Made by a program: the position numbers and the translations under genes
NCBI RefSeq assembly: GCF_014697375.1
Contig: NZ_JACJRS010000010.1
Coordinates: 21,598-85,597 of the forward strand
Length of the DNA stretch: 64,000 nucleotides
Origin: Phormidium sp. FACHB-1136
GTDB lineage: Bacteria > Cyanobacteriota > Cyanobacteriia > Phormidesmidales > Phormidesmidaceae
Direction: 5' to 3'
Shown here: positions 1-8,886 of the stretch, piece by piece
Layout of the letters: each line of letters starts with the position of its first letter
How positions within the stretch are numbered: the stretch's first letter is position 1
Notes under the pieces: generated by a model
What the model saw: only the letters and a program-made list of their open reading frames with translations
The model's database searches: none
What the model was told of the DNA's origin: nothing

Positions 1-333
1 CACTAGGCGCACATCCTTGCGGGGTGGGTTATACAGCCCCTCTGGCCCAGCGCTGGCGATGATGGCCTGGGCCTCCGCCGACAGTACCGGGGCTTCCGTC
101 GGACTATCCGCTGATGCCGCATTGTCCGCGACTTCTTCCATGGACGATCCCCCCTCACGGACGATATTAGGGCTGACCTCCGCCGTGGCTCCAGCCCCAG
201 GAGTAGCCGGATCCGCCGACAGCAGCACCCGCTGGGAACAGGCCAAACAAATCGCCAAAATCAGCCCCAGGCTGAGACCCGTGACAAAGCGTTGAACGTG
301 GGGAGACATCGGACGGGAAAACGTGGGGCGCAT
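1..333 (-). CDS. Probable exported metallophosphoesterase, N-terminal part (runs off window)
   Basis: An open frame starts with ATG at 333 and runs without a stop to base 1, giving 111 residues. The protein opens with a short basic stretch and then a hydrophobic segment (VTGLSLGLILAICLACS), so it is probably exported or membrane-anchored; the cysteines do not form a clean lipobox. A Ser/Ala/Pro/Glu-rich linker follows. The last visible residues, YNPPRKDVRLV, resemble the lead-in to the first metal-binding strand of cyanobacterial metallophosphoesterases (usually continuing VISDLN), but the catalytic part lies outside the window. An internal ATG at 309 is an alternative start. The family assignment is a recollection of that motif and is tentative. 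Confidence 0.5.
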   Translation of the reverse strand, partial: MRPTFSRPMSPHVQRFVTGLSLGLILAICLACSQRVLLSADPATPGAGATAEVSPNIVREGGSSMEEVADNAASADSPTEAPVLSAEAQAIIASAGPEGLYNPPRKDVRLV

Positions 334-457
334 GGTGTTGTGTCTAATCCGTGGGGTCTAATCCGTTTCGGCCAAGCAGAGAACCATTCCAGGGATAAAC
401 TTACCCCACAGACTGACCCTTGTGGGATGAGCAGAGGCCAGAATTTGGCCAGATGGT

Positions 458-3400
458 TTACTTCGCCTCCATCCAGTTTTGGCCCGCGTGGGCTTCGACT
501 TTGAGGGGCACCTTGAGAGAAACGGCAGACTCCATCGCAGCAGTAATTTTGGGTTGCAGGTCGTCCCACTCGTCGAGGGGGATTTCAAACACCAGTTCGT
601 CGTGGACTTGCAAAAGCAAATTGGCCTGGTAGTCCTTCAGGAGTTCGTGCAGGCGAATCATGGCGATTTTGATGATGTCGGCACTGCTGCCCTGAATGGG
701 GGCATTGGCGGCGGCACGGAGTAGTCCGGCCTCGTAGCCGTTGGTACGGAGCTTATCGAGGTCGATGGAGGCGGGGTCGGTGCCGTGGAGGGAACGCAGT
801 TTGCCATCGGTGAAATTGAAATAACGCCGTCGCCCAAAAATGGTTTGCACATAGCCCTTGGCGATGGCTTCCCGCTGCATTTGTTGGAGGTATTCAAACA
901 CCTTGGGATAGCGTTCGTAATAGCGGTCGATGAAGGTTTTGGCCTCGGTGCGGCCCACCCCAGCCTCGCGGGCAAAGCGGGAGGCTCCCATGCCGTAGAT
1001 GACGCCGAAATTGATGATTTTGCCGAGGCGACGTTCTTCGGAGGAAATATCGTCTTTTTCTAGCAACAGTTTGGCGGTGAGGGCGTGAACATCGTCGTTG
1101 TTGTTATAGGCTTCGACGAGGACAGGCTCACCGCTGAGGTGGGCGAGAATTCGCAACTCAATTTGAGAATAATCCGCCGCCGCCAGTTGCCAGCCCTCGG
1201 CAGGAATAAACGCCGCCCGAATTTGCCGACTAAAGGCCGTGCGAATAGGAATATTTTGCAGGTTGGGGTTGGACGATGATAGCCGCCCCGTGGCCGTCAC
1301 TGCCTGGTTAAAGTCTGTATGCACCCGATGGGTATCGGGCCGAATCAGAAGCGGTAGGGCATCGACATAGGTCGATTTGAGCTTCGACAACGTGCGGTGT
1401 TCTACCACCAGATCCACCACAGCATGGTCGCCCTGGAGTTTTTCTAGCGTCGCGGCATCGGTGGAATAGCCACCGGATTTGTTCTTTCGGGACTTTTTCT
1501 TGTCTAGGCTTAACTTTTCAAAAAACAGTTCGCTGAGTTGTTTAGGAGAAGCTAGGTTGAAGGTTTCCCCCGCTTCTTCGTAGGCTTGCTTTTCAATCTC
1601 GGCCAGATCAATTTCCAGCTTTTTGGAGAATTTTGCTAGATAATCCGCATCCACCCGCACACCAATGGTTTCCATTTCCGCGAGGACGGGTTCTAGGGGC
1701 AGTTCAATTCCTGAAAATAGGCCGTAAAGTTGAGGATTTTCTGCCAGTTCTGACCGCAGTTTAGGTACCAGCAAATAGGTCGTGTGAACATCGGCCCCAC
1801 AGTAATTCGCTACGGCAGGGATAGCAATATCCGCGATAGTTTTTCCCTTGGGAACGAGATCTCCGTAACTCTGGGCCACTAGGTTGAGATAGCGCAGGCT
1901 GAGATCGGTTAAGTTATGGCTCGATTCTGGGTTCAGCACATAGCTGGCTAGCATCGTGTCAAAGGTAACTCCCGCCAGGTTAATACCCTGATGGCGTAGC
2001 ACCAAACGGTCGTACTTGGCATTTTGCAGCGCCTTAGGAAACTCGGCACTTTCTAAAATGGGACGCAGCGCTTCTAGGACGGTTTCTAACGGTAGCTGAT
2101 CGCCCTCAGAATGCCCCACGGGAATGTAGGCCATCTGATCCCGACCACTGCCCCAACAGCAGCCAATTCCCACCAACTGGGCATCCCTCGGTTCCAATGA
2201 CGTTGTTTCCGTGTCCCAAGAAACTGGGTTTTCAGGATTTCTTTGGGCCGAAAGAATATCCAGCAACTCGTAAAGTTGGGCTTCGGTTGTGATGATCTGG
2301 GGCCGAATTGCCACCGCCTGCACCGACTGGGCCTCGTCCGTTTCCTCTGCCGAAAAAAACGCAATATCTGCCCCTAGCGAATCCCCTGGTTCCCGACTCC
2401 CGACTCCCAATTCCCGACTCCCGCCCTCTGTTCCCTGTCCCCGGTTCCCGGTTCCCTGACTAACCTCTCCCCCAAAGGCCACCTGCAACTTGCCCAGGCG
2501 GTTAATAAAATTCTGAAACTCCAGCTTTTTCAAGGCCGGAATCACCACATCGGGGTCGAAGCCTGTGAGTTTGCAGGTTTCTAAATCGGCCCCCAAATCC
2601 ACATCGGTGACGATTTTGGCCATAAACCGCGAGTGGTAAGCGGCATCCTTGCCCTCGATTAGCTTTTTCTGGGTCGCGCCCTTGATGTTGTCGATATTGG
2701 CGTAAATGGTGTCTAAATCGCCAAATTCCGCCAGCAGTTTTGCCGCTGTTTTGGCCCCAATTCCTTTTACCCCAGGAATGTTGTCGGACGAATCGCCACA
2801 CAGCGCCTTATAGTCCACCACTTGCGAGGGCAGAATGTCGAGCTTGGCCTTCACCTCGTCGGCTTTGAATTCCTGGGCCAGCCCGTTTTTCGCGCCCTTG
2901 GCAAAGGCGTTGCCCAGGTGCAGCACGGTAATCTGCTCCTCCGGGTCGATAAGCTGAAACAAATCCTGGTCGCCGCTGAGGATCTTCACCCGCAGACCTG
3001 CCGCCTTGCCTTGGTGAGCTAGGGTGCCAATCACGTCGTCGGCCTCAAAGCCCGGTGCGGTGTAGATATTGAGGCCAAAGTCTCGCAGCAGTTCTTGCAG
3101 GTTGTTGACATCCTCAATAAAGCCCTCCGGCGTTTCAGGGCGACCATCTTTGTACCCGGTGTCGGCCTCGTGGCGAAAGGTGGGCTGGGCCAAATCGAAA
3201 GCCACGGCGGCATACTGGGGCTTTTCCACCTCCATCATGTCCAGCAAAGATTTCAGAAAGCCGTAGCAGACGCTGGTGGGCACCCCGGTGGAGGTGCGTA
3301 GGCCACCCTCGGCATTTTTGGCAAAGGCATAGAAGGAACGAAAGGCCAGGGAATGGCCATCGACCAACAGCAGGGTAGGCGTTTCGGTGGGGGAAGAGGG

Positions 3401-3547
3401 GGCAGCCACGGCAATACTCAGTCTTGGGATGGGAGATTCTATTGTAAGGGGTGGGCTAGCGGGTGAAGGCGACGTAGGATGAGCGCTGTGGGTAACAAGA
3501 TCCTCGGATTCTTGGAGCATCCAGGGATCTAGGAACCTAGGCGTCAT
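458..3547 (-). CDS. polA: DNA polymerase I
   Basis: DNA repair polymerase and Okazaki-fragment processing enzyme, 1029 aa, larger than the usual 900-980. The 5'-nuclease domain begins near residue 57 (LLLVDGHSLAFRSFYAF) with GFEADDVIG and SGDQDLFQLI. The proofreading domain looks intact: WDTETTSLEP (Exo I), NAKYD (Exo II) and YCGADVHTTY (Exo III). The polymerase domain carries motif A DYSQIELRILAHLSGE, motif B RRLGKIINFGVIYG and motif C LLLQVHDELVFE. Two oddities: an N-terminal extension of about 55 low-complexity residues before the conserved start (a later GTG in the VAAPSS segment could be the real start), and a Gly/Arg/Glu-rich linker at about residues 364-387 that is encoded by a heptanucleotide repeat array. 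It lies on the same strand as the upstream partial gene, 124 bases apart. Confidence 0.97.
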   Translation of the reverse strand: MTPRFLDPWMLQESEDLVTHSAHPTSPSPASPPLTIESPIPRLSIAVAAPSSPTETPTLLLVDGHSLAFRSFYAFAKNAEGGLRTSTGVPTSVCYGFLKSLLDMMEVEKPQYAAVAFDLAQPTFRHEADTGYKDGRPETPEGFIEDVNNLQELLRDFGLNIYTAPGFEADDVIGTLAHQGKAAGLRVKILSGDQDLFQLIDPEEQITVLHLGNAFAKGAKNGLAQEFKADEVKAKLDILPSQVVDYKALCGDSSDNIPGVKGIGAKTAAKLLAEFGDLDTIYANIDNIKGATQKKLIEGKDAAYHSRFMAKIVTDVDLGADLETCKLTGFDPDVVIPALKKLEFQNFINRLGKLQVAFGGEVSQGTGNRGQGTEGGSRELGVGSREPGDSLGADIAFFSAEETDEAQSVQAVAIRPQIITTEAQLYELLDILSAQRNPENPVSWDTETTSLEPRDAQLVGIGCCWGSGRDQMAYIPVGHSEGDQLPLETVLEALRPILESAEFPKALQNAKYDRLVLRHQGINLAGVTFDTMLASYVLNPESSHNLTDLSLRYLNLVAQSYGDLVPKGKTIADIAIPAVANYCGADVHTTYLLVPKLRSELAENPQLYGLFSGIELPLEPVLAEMETIGVRVDADYLAKFSKKLEIDLAEIEKQAYEEAGETFNLASPKQLSELFFEKLSLDKKKSRKNKSGGYSTDAATLEKLQGDHAVVDLVVEHRTLSKLKSTYVDALPLLIRPDTHRVHTDFNQAVTATGRLSSSNPNLQNIPIRTAFSRQIRAAFIPAEGWQLAAADYSQIELRILAHLSGEPVLVEAYNNNDDVHALTAKLLLEKDDISSEERRLGKIINFGVIYGMGASRFAREAGVGRTEAKTFIDRYYERYPKVFEYLQQMQREAIAKGYVQTIFGRRRYFNFTDGKLRSLHGTDPASIDLDKLRTNGYEAGLLRAAANAPIQGSSADIIKIAMIRLHELLKDYQANLLLQVHDELVFEIPLDEWDDLQPKITAAMESAVSLKVPLKVEAHAGQNWMEAK
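2388..2457. repeat. Heptanucleotide (STRR-type) repeat array inside polA
   Basis: Ten consecutive 7-base units read on the plus strand as GGTTCCC, GACTCCC, GACTCCC, AATTCCC, GACTCCC, GCCCTCT, GTTCCCT, GTCCCCG, GTTCCCG and GTTCCCT. This is the short tandemly repeated repetitive type known from filamentous cyanobacteria. It is transcribed within polA and read through as an interdomain linker. A related array on the opposite orientation lies at 23281-23329. Confidence 0.85.
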
Positions 3548-3650
3548 TTTTTTCTACACTGGTACAAAACTGCCCGCCTTCTCCCCCCCAGGCTACGGCC
3601 TATGCCCATCACCGCTCGATCCATATCCCTTTGGGAGAAAGTCCGGGGGG

Positions 3651-4520
3651 ATGAGGGTTACCTTTCTCAATTGTCCTTTCGCCCCAAACACGATGCGCGT
3701 TGAAGCCTGTTGCCAAGCCTTGCTCCATCACCTGCTGCCGGAGATCGATCCCCAGCGCCAGGGCGTTTGCTTTGATGTGGGGGTGGGCACCTTTGCCTTT
3801 TATTGCGACCTGTTTCGTCAGTTGGGCTTTGCCACCGTGGCCGTGGAGCCGTTGCCGACCGAAAAACTCAAACGCCGCTGCCAACAGCAGGGGATCACGC
3901 TGCTCGAACTCTGTCTATCTGACCAGGTGGGGCAGCAAACCCTTCATCTGGGCCAGTTTGCCAACATCGGCAACCGTAATTTTAGTTCTCTCTCGGCGGA
4001 CTGGTTTGGATCCTCTGAGCACACCCAGGTCGTCGAAACCCTGGATTTGGCCACCCTGCTGACCCAGACCGAAACCAAGGCTATCACCGTCCTCAAGCTG
4101 GATATCGAAGGCTGGGAACCCGTCGTCATTCAGCAGCTTGCATCGCTGGCCCCGGATTGCCTTCCGGCCCTGGTGATGTTTGAATACGGCGGTGGCGGCA
4201 GCTACGAGAAAGGCACCCAGGGCTGGGCATCCCCCTTTTTAGCGGGCACCCTCGACAGCCTGAAACTCCTGCAACGGCTGGGCTACCAAACCAGCATTAT
4301 GGTGGATTACGCTCCGGGCAGCGAAGCCAAGGTATTTGATTTGCAAGCCCTTGATTTAGAGACTGAAACGCCCTTTTTCGCCAACGGGGTCTACGGCAAC
4401 ATCCTCAGCTTTCGCCACCATCAGCCCAGCCGCGATCACATTCAGCGCCTCTGTGCTCCCTACCGAGGCGGTCTGGTCAACTGGCTTGTAGGCAACCTCG
4501 TCCTCGCCACCGCTAAATGA
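3651..4520 (+). CDS. FkbM family SAM-dependent methyltransferase
   Basis: A 289-residue protein with the class I methyltransferase fold typical of the FkbM family. The SAM-binding motif is FDVGVGTFAFYCDLF at about residues 42-56, the acidic end of strand 2 is VAVEPLP, and the family hallmark LKLDIEGWEP lies near residue 149. FkbM enzymes methylate hydroxyl groups on sugars or secondary metabolites; the substrate cannot be told here. The gene stands alone between polA (divergent) and a convergent coiled-coil gene. No glycosyltransferases or polyketide genes are adjacent. The start at 3651 follows a G-rich stretch; a second methionine lies at residue 15. Confidence 0.85.
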   Translation: MRVTFLNCPFAPNTMRVEACCQALLHHLLPEIDPQRQGVCFDVGVGTFAFYCDLFRQLGFATVAVEPLPTEKLKRRCQQQGITLLELCLSDQVGQQTLHLGQFANIGNRNFSSLSADWFGSSEHTQVVETLDLATLLTQTETKAITVLKLDIEGWEPVVIQQLASLAPDCLPALVMFEYGGGGSYEKGTQGWASPFLAGTLDSLKLLQRLGYQTSIMVDYAPGSEAKVFDLQALDLETETPFFANGVYGNILSFRHHQPSRDHIQRLCAPYRGGLVNWLVGNLVLATAK

Positions 4521-4626
4521 GACTTCATCCGGCGGACTTGCTCCCGGTATCAGCGGGCGAAGAAACCCTGCCCCTGCGGCCCCACCAGCCAAACCACAGG
4601 GGGGTAAGGATGCGGGATGCCACCCC

Positions 4627-5151
4627 CTAGGGAACCACCAAAAACGCGCTAGGGTTGGCCCGATAGGCGGCCAAAAGCGCCTTTTCATCGGCGGTTAGGT
4701 CGGGTTCATCATCCTCGCCCATTTCCTGTAGGGTGGCATCAACCAGATCCATTTGGCTCTCAGCTTCCGCGAGTTCGTGGGACAGATCCGACGACAGCAG
4801 CCCTTCCAGGGGGCGCAGTTCCTCCAGGTGGCGGGTGAGATGGCCGAGACGGTCTTCGTAGGTTTGAGTTAGGGTTTGCATCTCCTGGTGATGCTGAGCC
4901 GATTGTTGATCGAGCGACTGCTGTAGGGATTCCTTCTCCATCTGCAACTGCCGCAGCCGATCCTGTTGGGCCTTGAGGGCCTTGAGCAGCGGGATCACTT
5001 GCCCCTTAAGGGTCATATGATCAACATCAAGTTGATGAAACCGTTCCGACAGTTGCACATAGGCACGGCAAAGGCGAGTGTAGCGCTCTACCGTGGAACG
5101 CGGGGAGTCAGAGAGTTGAACCGCCGAATCGAAGGCATTCGTCACCATCAT
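4627..5151 (-). CDS. Coiled-coil protein of unknown function
   Basis: A 174-residue soluble protein. Residues about 20-125 are Gln/Leu/Glu-rich and predicted by eye to be almost wholly coiled coil (KALKAQQDRLRQLQMEKESL and following). The C-terminal 50 residues are acidic (GEDDEPDLTADEKALLAAYR). There is no membrane segment or catalytic motif. It is probably a cyanobacterial conserved hypothetical, but I do not recognise a named family. It is convergent with the FkbM gene. The two tandem methionines at the start (5151 and 5148) are both usable. Confidence 0.65.
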   Translation of the reverse strand: MMVTNAFDSAVQLSDSPRSTVERYTRLCRAYVQLSERFHQLDVDHMTLKGQVIPLLKALKAQQDRLRQLQMEKESLQQSLDQQSAQHHQEMQTLTQTYEDRLGHLTRHLEELRPLEGLLSSDLSHELAEAESQMDLVDATLQEMGEDDEPDLTADEKALLAAYRANPSAFLVVP

Positions 5152-5493
5152 GGGGGTTAGATCCTTACGTGAGAGGCTATCGAGGCTGGACAGATCAGAT
5201 ATCCGGGGATTACCCTGCGGGGGAGGTCACGGCATGGCCATAACCTGAAACGACAGGGTTGCCCTAAAAAAGCGTAGCGGCAAAAAAATCGAAAAAACCA
5301 GACTCAAAGCTAAATCAAATCTGAAGAGGCCCAGCTATTTTGGCCCACGATCCCCCAAATCTGATCGCGTTTCAGGAGATCTGATCGCGTTTCGGGGGTA
5401 GGGAAATGGCCTAAAACCATCGATCCCAGCAACAGCCTCAGGAGCAACCTCTAGCCATTGCCCCTGTTTAATAGCATGGGTTTTCTCAACATT
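5152..5493. other. 342-base intergenic region with a 20-base tandem duplication
   Basis: This gap upstream of the coiled-coil gene and downstream of the NlpC/P60 gene (both minus strand) holds no convincing gene. It contains A-rich stretches near 5263-5320 and an imperfect tandem duplication at 5359-5398. I see no clear terminator hairpin. Confidence 0.5.
5359..5398. repeat. 20-base tandem duplication
   Basis: Two adjacent 20-base units starting ATCTGATCGCGTTTC differ at two positions near their ends (AGGAG versus GGGGG). They lie in the leader region of the minus-strand coiled-coil gene. Confidence 0.85.
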
Positions 5494-6210
5494 TCAAGAC
5501 ACTGTGGGATGGTCAGGCCAGTAGCTCACCATGACACGGCCCGGTCGTCGCCGCTGTTGATAGTAGGTCTGGCTCACGGGATCGGTGAGGTCGGTGAGGG
5601 AATCAATGCCGATGCCGTTGCGGCCCTGGTCTCGACCAGAGCTATGCAGATAGCGGCCTTCCCCTAGGTAGAGCCCCACATGGGTAGTGCGTTCGGGGGT
5701 GCCAAAAAAGACCAGATCGCCCGGTTCTAGGTCGTCCCAGCCGATGGGTTGGGTAAAGGCTTCCTGCTGGTAAGAGTCTCGGGGCAGGCGAATGCCTGCC
5801 GAGGCAAAGGCCGTTTGCATCAGCCCAGAGCAGTCGAAATTTGGCCCCACGGTGCCCCCCCACAGATACACATTGGACTGGGCCATGGCGGCTTCGGCAA
5901 AGGCGATCACCTGGGGTAGACGCTCCACAATGGCCGACCGATCCATCTCGGTGGGGTGATACAGGTCAGTGGTAGGCTCTAGGGCGCTGATTTGCCGCAG
6001 ACCAATCCAGCCGGGATAACCATCTTCGCAGAGCCGCACCAAGAGGGCAGAGGGAGACGCCTCAGTGGGGGAGGGAACCTGAATCTGTAGATGCCGACCC
6101 GCCGCCGCCTGGGTCACCAAGCCCTCTAGGGTGGGGGTTTTGTAGAGGTTGAGGGTGCGGCGACAGGCATACTCTGCCGCCGTGGGCTGGGGATGGGGGG
6201 GCACTTGCAA
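5494..6210 (-). CDS. NlpC/P60 family peptidoglycan endopeptidase with N-terminal SH3-like domain
   Basis: A 238-residue cell-wall hydrolase. The C-terminal half has the NlpC/P60 catalytic set: Cys in NFDCSGLMQ (about residue 127), His in TTHVGLYLG and a third polar residue in RYLHSSGRDQGRN. The N-terminal part (YACRRTLNLYKTPTLEGLVTQ) fits the bacterial SH3 domain of the cyanobacterial enzymes whose structures define the gamma-D-glutamyl-L-diamino-acid endopeptidase group. No signal peptide is visible, as in those relatives, so it may act on recycled muropeptides in the cytoplasm or leave by another route. It starts only 4 bases downstream of the membrane-protein gene and is probably co-transcribed with it. 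Confidence 0.9.
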   Translation of the reverse strand: MQVPPHPQPTAAEYACRRTLNLYKTPTLEGLVTQAAAGRHLQIQVPSPTEASPSALLVRLCEDGYPGWIGLRQISALEPTTDLYHPTEMDRSAIVERLPQVIAFAEAAMAQSNVYLWGGTVGPNFDCSGLMQTAFASAGIRLPRDSYQQEAFTQPIGWDDLEPGDLVFFGTPERTTHVGLYLGEGRYLHSSGRDQGRNGIGIDSLTDLTDPVSQTYYQQRRRPGRVMVSYWPDHPTVS

Positions 6211-6214
6211 CGAA

Positions 6215-7684
6215 TTAAGCTCCTTTTTCGCCAGTATTGCGGATATTCACCACTTTTTTCAGCACATTGAACCAAAAGGTTGACCCCATGGAAATGGCAA
6301 ACCCACTCACTAGCCAGCCCAAAAAGCGCCGCTGCACCAGGGGAATGGGCCAGGTAGCCTCGGCCTCAAGTTGTTGCTGAATTACCGCCTCGTTGTAGCC
6401 CAGGGGAAAGGGAATGTCGGCCAGGGCCTGGTCTACGGCGGTGCGCACCTGGGTGAGATCCTGGCTCAAATCACCGGAGGACTCGGTCACCAACTGATCG
6501 GCCACCTGGGTAACGGAACTGCGGAGGATGGGATCGGTGGCGAGGCGACTGGCAATGTGGAAAGAATCGGCATTGATGGAAATGGCGGTGGCGATGCCGA
6601 TCATCAGGGCGACGGCCTTGGCGTTGCGGCGGTAGACCCCGGTGGCCCGCTCCATGCCTCGGTTGTACCAGGTTTCAATTTCGCGGCCAAACTGTTCCAC
6701 CTGGTTGAGAGCGCTATCGGAGGTGAGTTCGGCTTTGCGGGCCAGGGTGGCCAAACTGGCCCGCAGGGCGGGGGTAATGGTGGTCTGCCCTAGGCGCTCT
6801 AGGAGGGTTTGGGCGGCGGGGTTGTTATCCTTCGCAAGGCGTTGCAGTTCTTGGTAGGTGGCACTGTGGGGGTCAAACACCTCCAGCAAGGCCGCCACGC
6901 TGGGCCGCAATTTGTGCAACAGAACGGTGCGTTCGCCCGGAGTGCTGGCCAAACCACGCTTGATGTATTCCAAACGCCGCATGAAGGTTTCGGTGAGGGG
7001 GTGGCTGTCGGGCAAAATATCCCGAGCCATGAGCGCAAAGTCATCCAGTCGTCGCACCAAGCGTTCTAGGCTATCCGGCAGCGATACCGTCCCCCGGCGA
7101 AAATCCGCCAAAATCTCCTGAACCGCTTGCTCAAATTGCTTCAGTTCGGCATTGAGTAAAAACTCGTTTCCGGTACTGGCCTTCAGGTCGCTCAAAATAT
7201 TGCTAACGGGCAGAATAACCTTGTCTGCCGCAAAGGTGGACAGCCGTTCATCCGCCAAGACCTGCCAAAGCTGGCCCAACTGCATTCGCTCTAGCAACCC
7301 ATTGGCAAAGGCTTCGGAGGGAATATAGGAAGGGCCACTGGTTTTACCCGCACCAAACACGTTGCGCCCCCCGGTGAGGGTGCGATAAATCCGACCGATT
7401 AGATGAACCAAGGTGCGAAAGGTACGGGCAATTCGGCCCTTGGCTTCCTGGTTGAGACTACGAATCCAGGGGCTATCGTAGAGGGCATCGGCGAGGGCTT
7501 GGGCGGCGGCATCTTTCTCCCAATCATTGCCAGACAGCAGCACTTCGATAGACTGCTTTAAATGCTCGGCCCGCCACTGCAACAGGGTGCCAATAATCTC
7601 CTGAAGTTCGCTGGCCAACAGGCTGAGCACAAAGAAGATAAAAACGAGCCCCAGCGCAATGTCTAAAACAATCGGAAAAGTCAT
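6215..7684 (-). CDS. Conserved membrane protein of unknown function
   Basis: A 489-residue protein with one hydrophobic segment at the extreme N terminus (IVLDIALGLVFIFFVLSLLA), a long charged helical middle of about 310 residues, and two more hydrophobic segments near the C terminus (AVALMIGIATAISINADSF and FLGWLVSGFAISMGSTFWF). Proteins with this layout and the closing NIRNTGEKG-like tail occur in many bacteria and have no assigned function. It probably forms an operon with the downstream NlpC/P60 peptidase (4-base spacing), suggesting an envelope role, which is inference. The cyAbrB gene lies 99 bases upstream on the same strand. Confidence 0.75.
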   Translation of the reverse strand: MTFPIVLDIALGLVFIFFVLSLLASELQEIIGTLLQWRAEHLKQSIEVLLSGNDWEKDAAAQALADALYDSPWIRSLNQEAKGRIARTFRTLVHLIGRIYRTLTGGRNVFGAGKTSGPSYIPSEAFANGLLERMQLGQLWQVLADERLSTFAADKVILPVSNILSDLKASTGNEFLLNAELKQFEQAVQEILADFRRGTVSLPDSLERLVRRLDDFALMARDILPDSHPLTETFMRRLEYIKRGLASTPGERTVLLHKLRPSVAALLEVFDPHSATYQELQRLAKDNNPAAQTLLERLGQTTITPALRASLATLARKAELTSDSALNQVEQFGREIETWYNRGMERATGVYRRNAKAVALMIGIATAISINADSFHIASRLATDPILRSSVTQVADQLVTESSGDLSQDLTQVRTAVDQALADIPFPLGYNEAVIQQQLEAEATWPIPLVQRRFLGWLVSGFAISMGSTFWFNVLKKVVNIRNTGEKGA

Positions 7685-7783
7685 ACCTTGCCCTTGTAAA
7701 CCTCCCTGCCATTCTCACCCCTAGGCCGCATAGCCCAGGGGTCGGAATGGTCTTGATCACTGGCCAACCGGAAATCCTGCCGA

Positions 7784-8173
7784 TTAGGACTCCTCGTCCT
7801 CCGCTCCCACCTGCTTGAGTTTGATGTGCTTACGGCCCAGGGTAATGTCAAATTCATCCCCCGGTTTGAGGTTCATTTGTTTGGTATAGGCCGCACCAAT
7901 CAGTAGATTACCGTTAGCCTGAACGCTAATGCGATAGCTCGCGCTGCGTCCGCCTCGCCCATTGCCGTTCTGGGGGCCATCAAACTGGATTCCCTCGGCC
8001 TCAAGCAGGGCATTCATAAACTTCATCATGTTGACGCGGGGGGCTCCCGATTTCGTTAAGCTATAGTAGCCGCAAGCCTTAGCCTTCTCCTCCGGGCTGT
8101 AGCTATTCAGCTCTTTAACTTTCTCAACAAGGGCTTGCCCGGTGAGCGGTTTAACTGGAGTATCCTTAGCCAT
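7784..8173 (-). CDS. cyAbrB family transcriptional regulator
   Basis: A 129-residue member of the cyanobacterium-specific AbrB-like family. The N-terminal module (LTGQALVEKVKELN...CGYYSLTKSGAPRVNMMKF) is characteristic of the family. The C-terminal AbrB-like DNA-binding segment is YRISVQANGNLLIGAAYTKQMNLKPGDEFDITLGRKHIKL. These regulators act on carbon/nitrogen balance, bidirectional hydrogenase and N-uptake genes, and are near universal in cyanobacteria, usually as two paralogues (cyAbrB1 and cyAbrB2). I cannot assign the paralogue with certainty. It is divergent from the Rrf2 gene across a 269-base region. Confidence 0.92.
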   Translation of the reverse strand: MAKDTPVKPLTGQALVEKVKELNSYSPEEKAKACGYYSLTKSGAPRVNMMKFMNALLEAEGIQFDGPQNGNGRGGRSASYRISVQANGNLLIGAAYTKQMNLKPGDEFDITLGRKHIKLKQVGAEDEES

Positions 8174-8442
8174 TAACCTTGTTCTCGTCAGTGAAGGGAT
8201 AATTTAGACGCTTTGTTACTCAGGGCGACGTTTATTGACGTTACATGGCCCTAATGAACGCACGCCAAATCATACTACAGCAAAACCTTTTTGACATTCT
8301 TCTTTTTGACATTCTTTTTTAACTGGAATTTGTTTCGTTTTGTGGGCCTTTCCTAGCCCCAAGGATGGGCACAAATAATGGCAGGATAAGGAGAGTAGGG
8401 GGATGAATCCTAGGGACAGCGAACACGCTAGGGGCAGCGACC
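8174..8442. promoter_or_regulatory. Divergent promoter region between cyAbrB and Rrf2 genes, with duplicated TTGACA
   Basis: A relatively AT-rich region between two divergently transcribed regulators. At 8287-8316 the 15-base unit CTTTTTGACATTCTT occurs twice in exact tandem, so a consensus -35 hexamer TTGACA appears at 8291-8296 and 8306-8311. No strong -10 box stands out at the usual spacing for either, so promoter use is inferred. Confidence 0.5.
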
Positions 8443-8886
8443 ATGAAGTTAACCACCCGTGGCCACTATAGTGTTAAAGCACTGCTAGATTTGGCCCTCC
8501 AGCCTTCTCGACGGCCCGTTTCCGTGCAGACGATTGCCCAGCGCCAGGGCTTGCCCCCCCCCTATCTAGAGAAGTTGCTCATCGACCTGCGGCGGGCCGG
8601 AATCGTCGAGTCGGTGCGCGGTTCCCAGGGGGGCTATCGGCTGGCCAAGGCTCCGGCCCACATTTCCCTGGGTCAGATTTTGGAAGCCGTGGGGGAACAG
8701 GTGACGCCCCTGCCTCGCCACCAACCCCAGGCCGACCAAGCCGAAGATTGGGTCACCTTTGCGGTGTGGAATCGCCTCTCCCAAAAACTGAAGGAAGCCC
8801 TCTATAGTATTTCCCTGGAGGATTTGTATTTTGATGCCCGCAGTTGGCAGGCGGCCCAGGGAGATGATGTCAGCTTTGTGGTTTGA
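8443..8886 (+). CDS. Rrf2 family transcriptional regulator lacking cluster cysteines
   Basis: A 147-residue Rrf2-type winged-helix regulator. The helix-turn-helix and wing are clear: TTRGHYSVKALLDLA at the start, then LPPPYLEKLLIDLRRAGIVESVRGSQGGYRLA. Family members such as IscR and NsrR carry three cysteines that bind an Fe-S cluster; this protein contains no cysteine, so it must sense by another means or act as an apo-regulator. It resembles the cyanobacterial Slr0846 type. Its last 23 bases overlap the start of cobD, so the two are translationally linked. Confidence 0.9.
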   Translation: MKLTTRGHYSVKALLDLALQPSRRPVSVQTIAQRQGLPPPYLEKLLIDLRRAGIVESVRGSQGGYRLAKAPAHISLGQILEAVGEQVTPLPRHQPQADQAEDWVTFAVWNRLSQKLKEALYSISLEDLYFDARSWQAAQGDDVSFVV

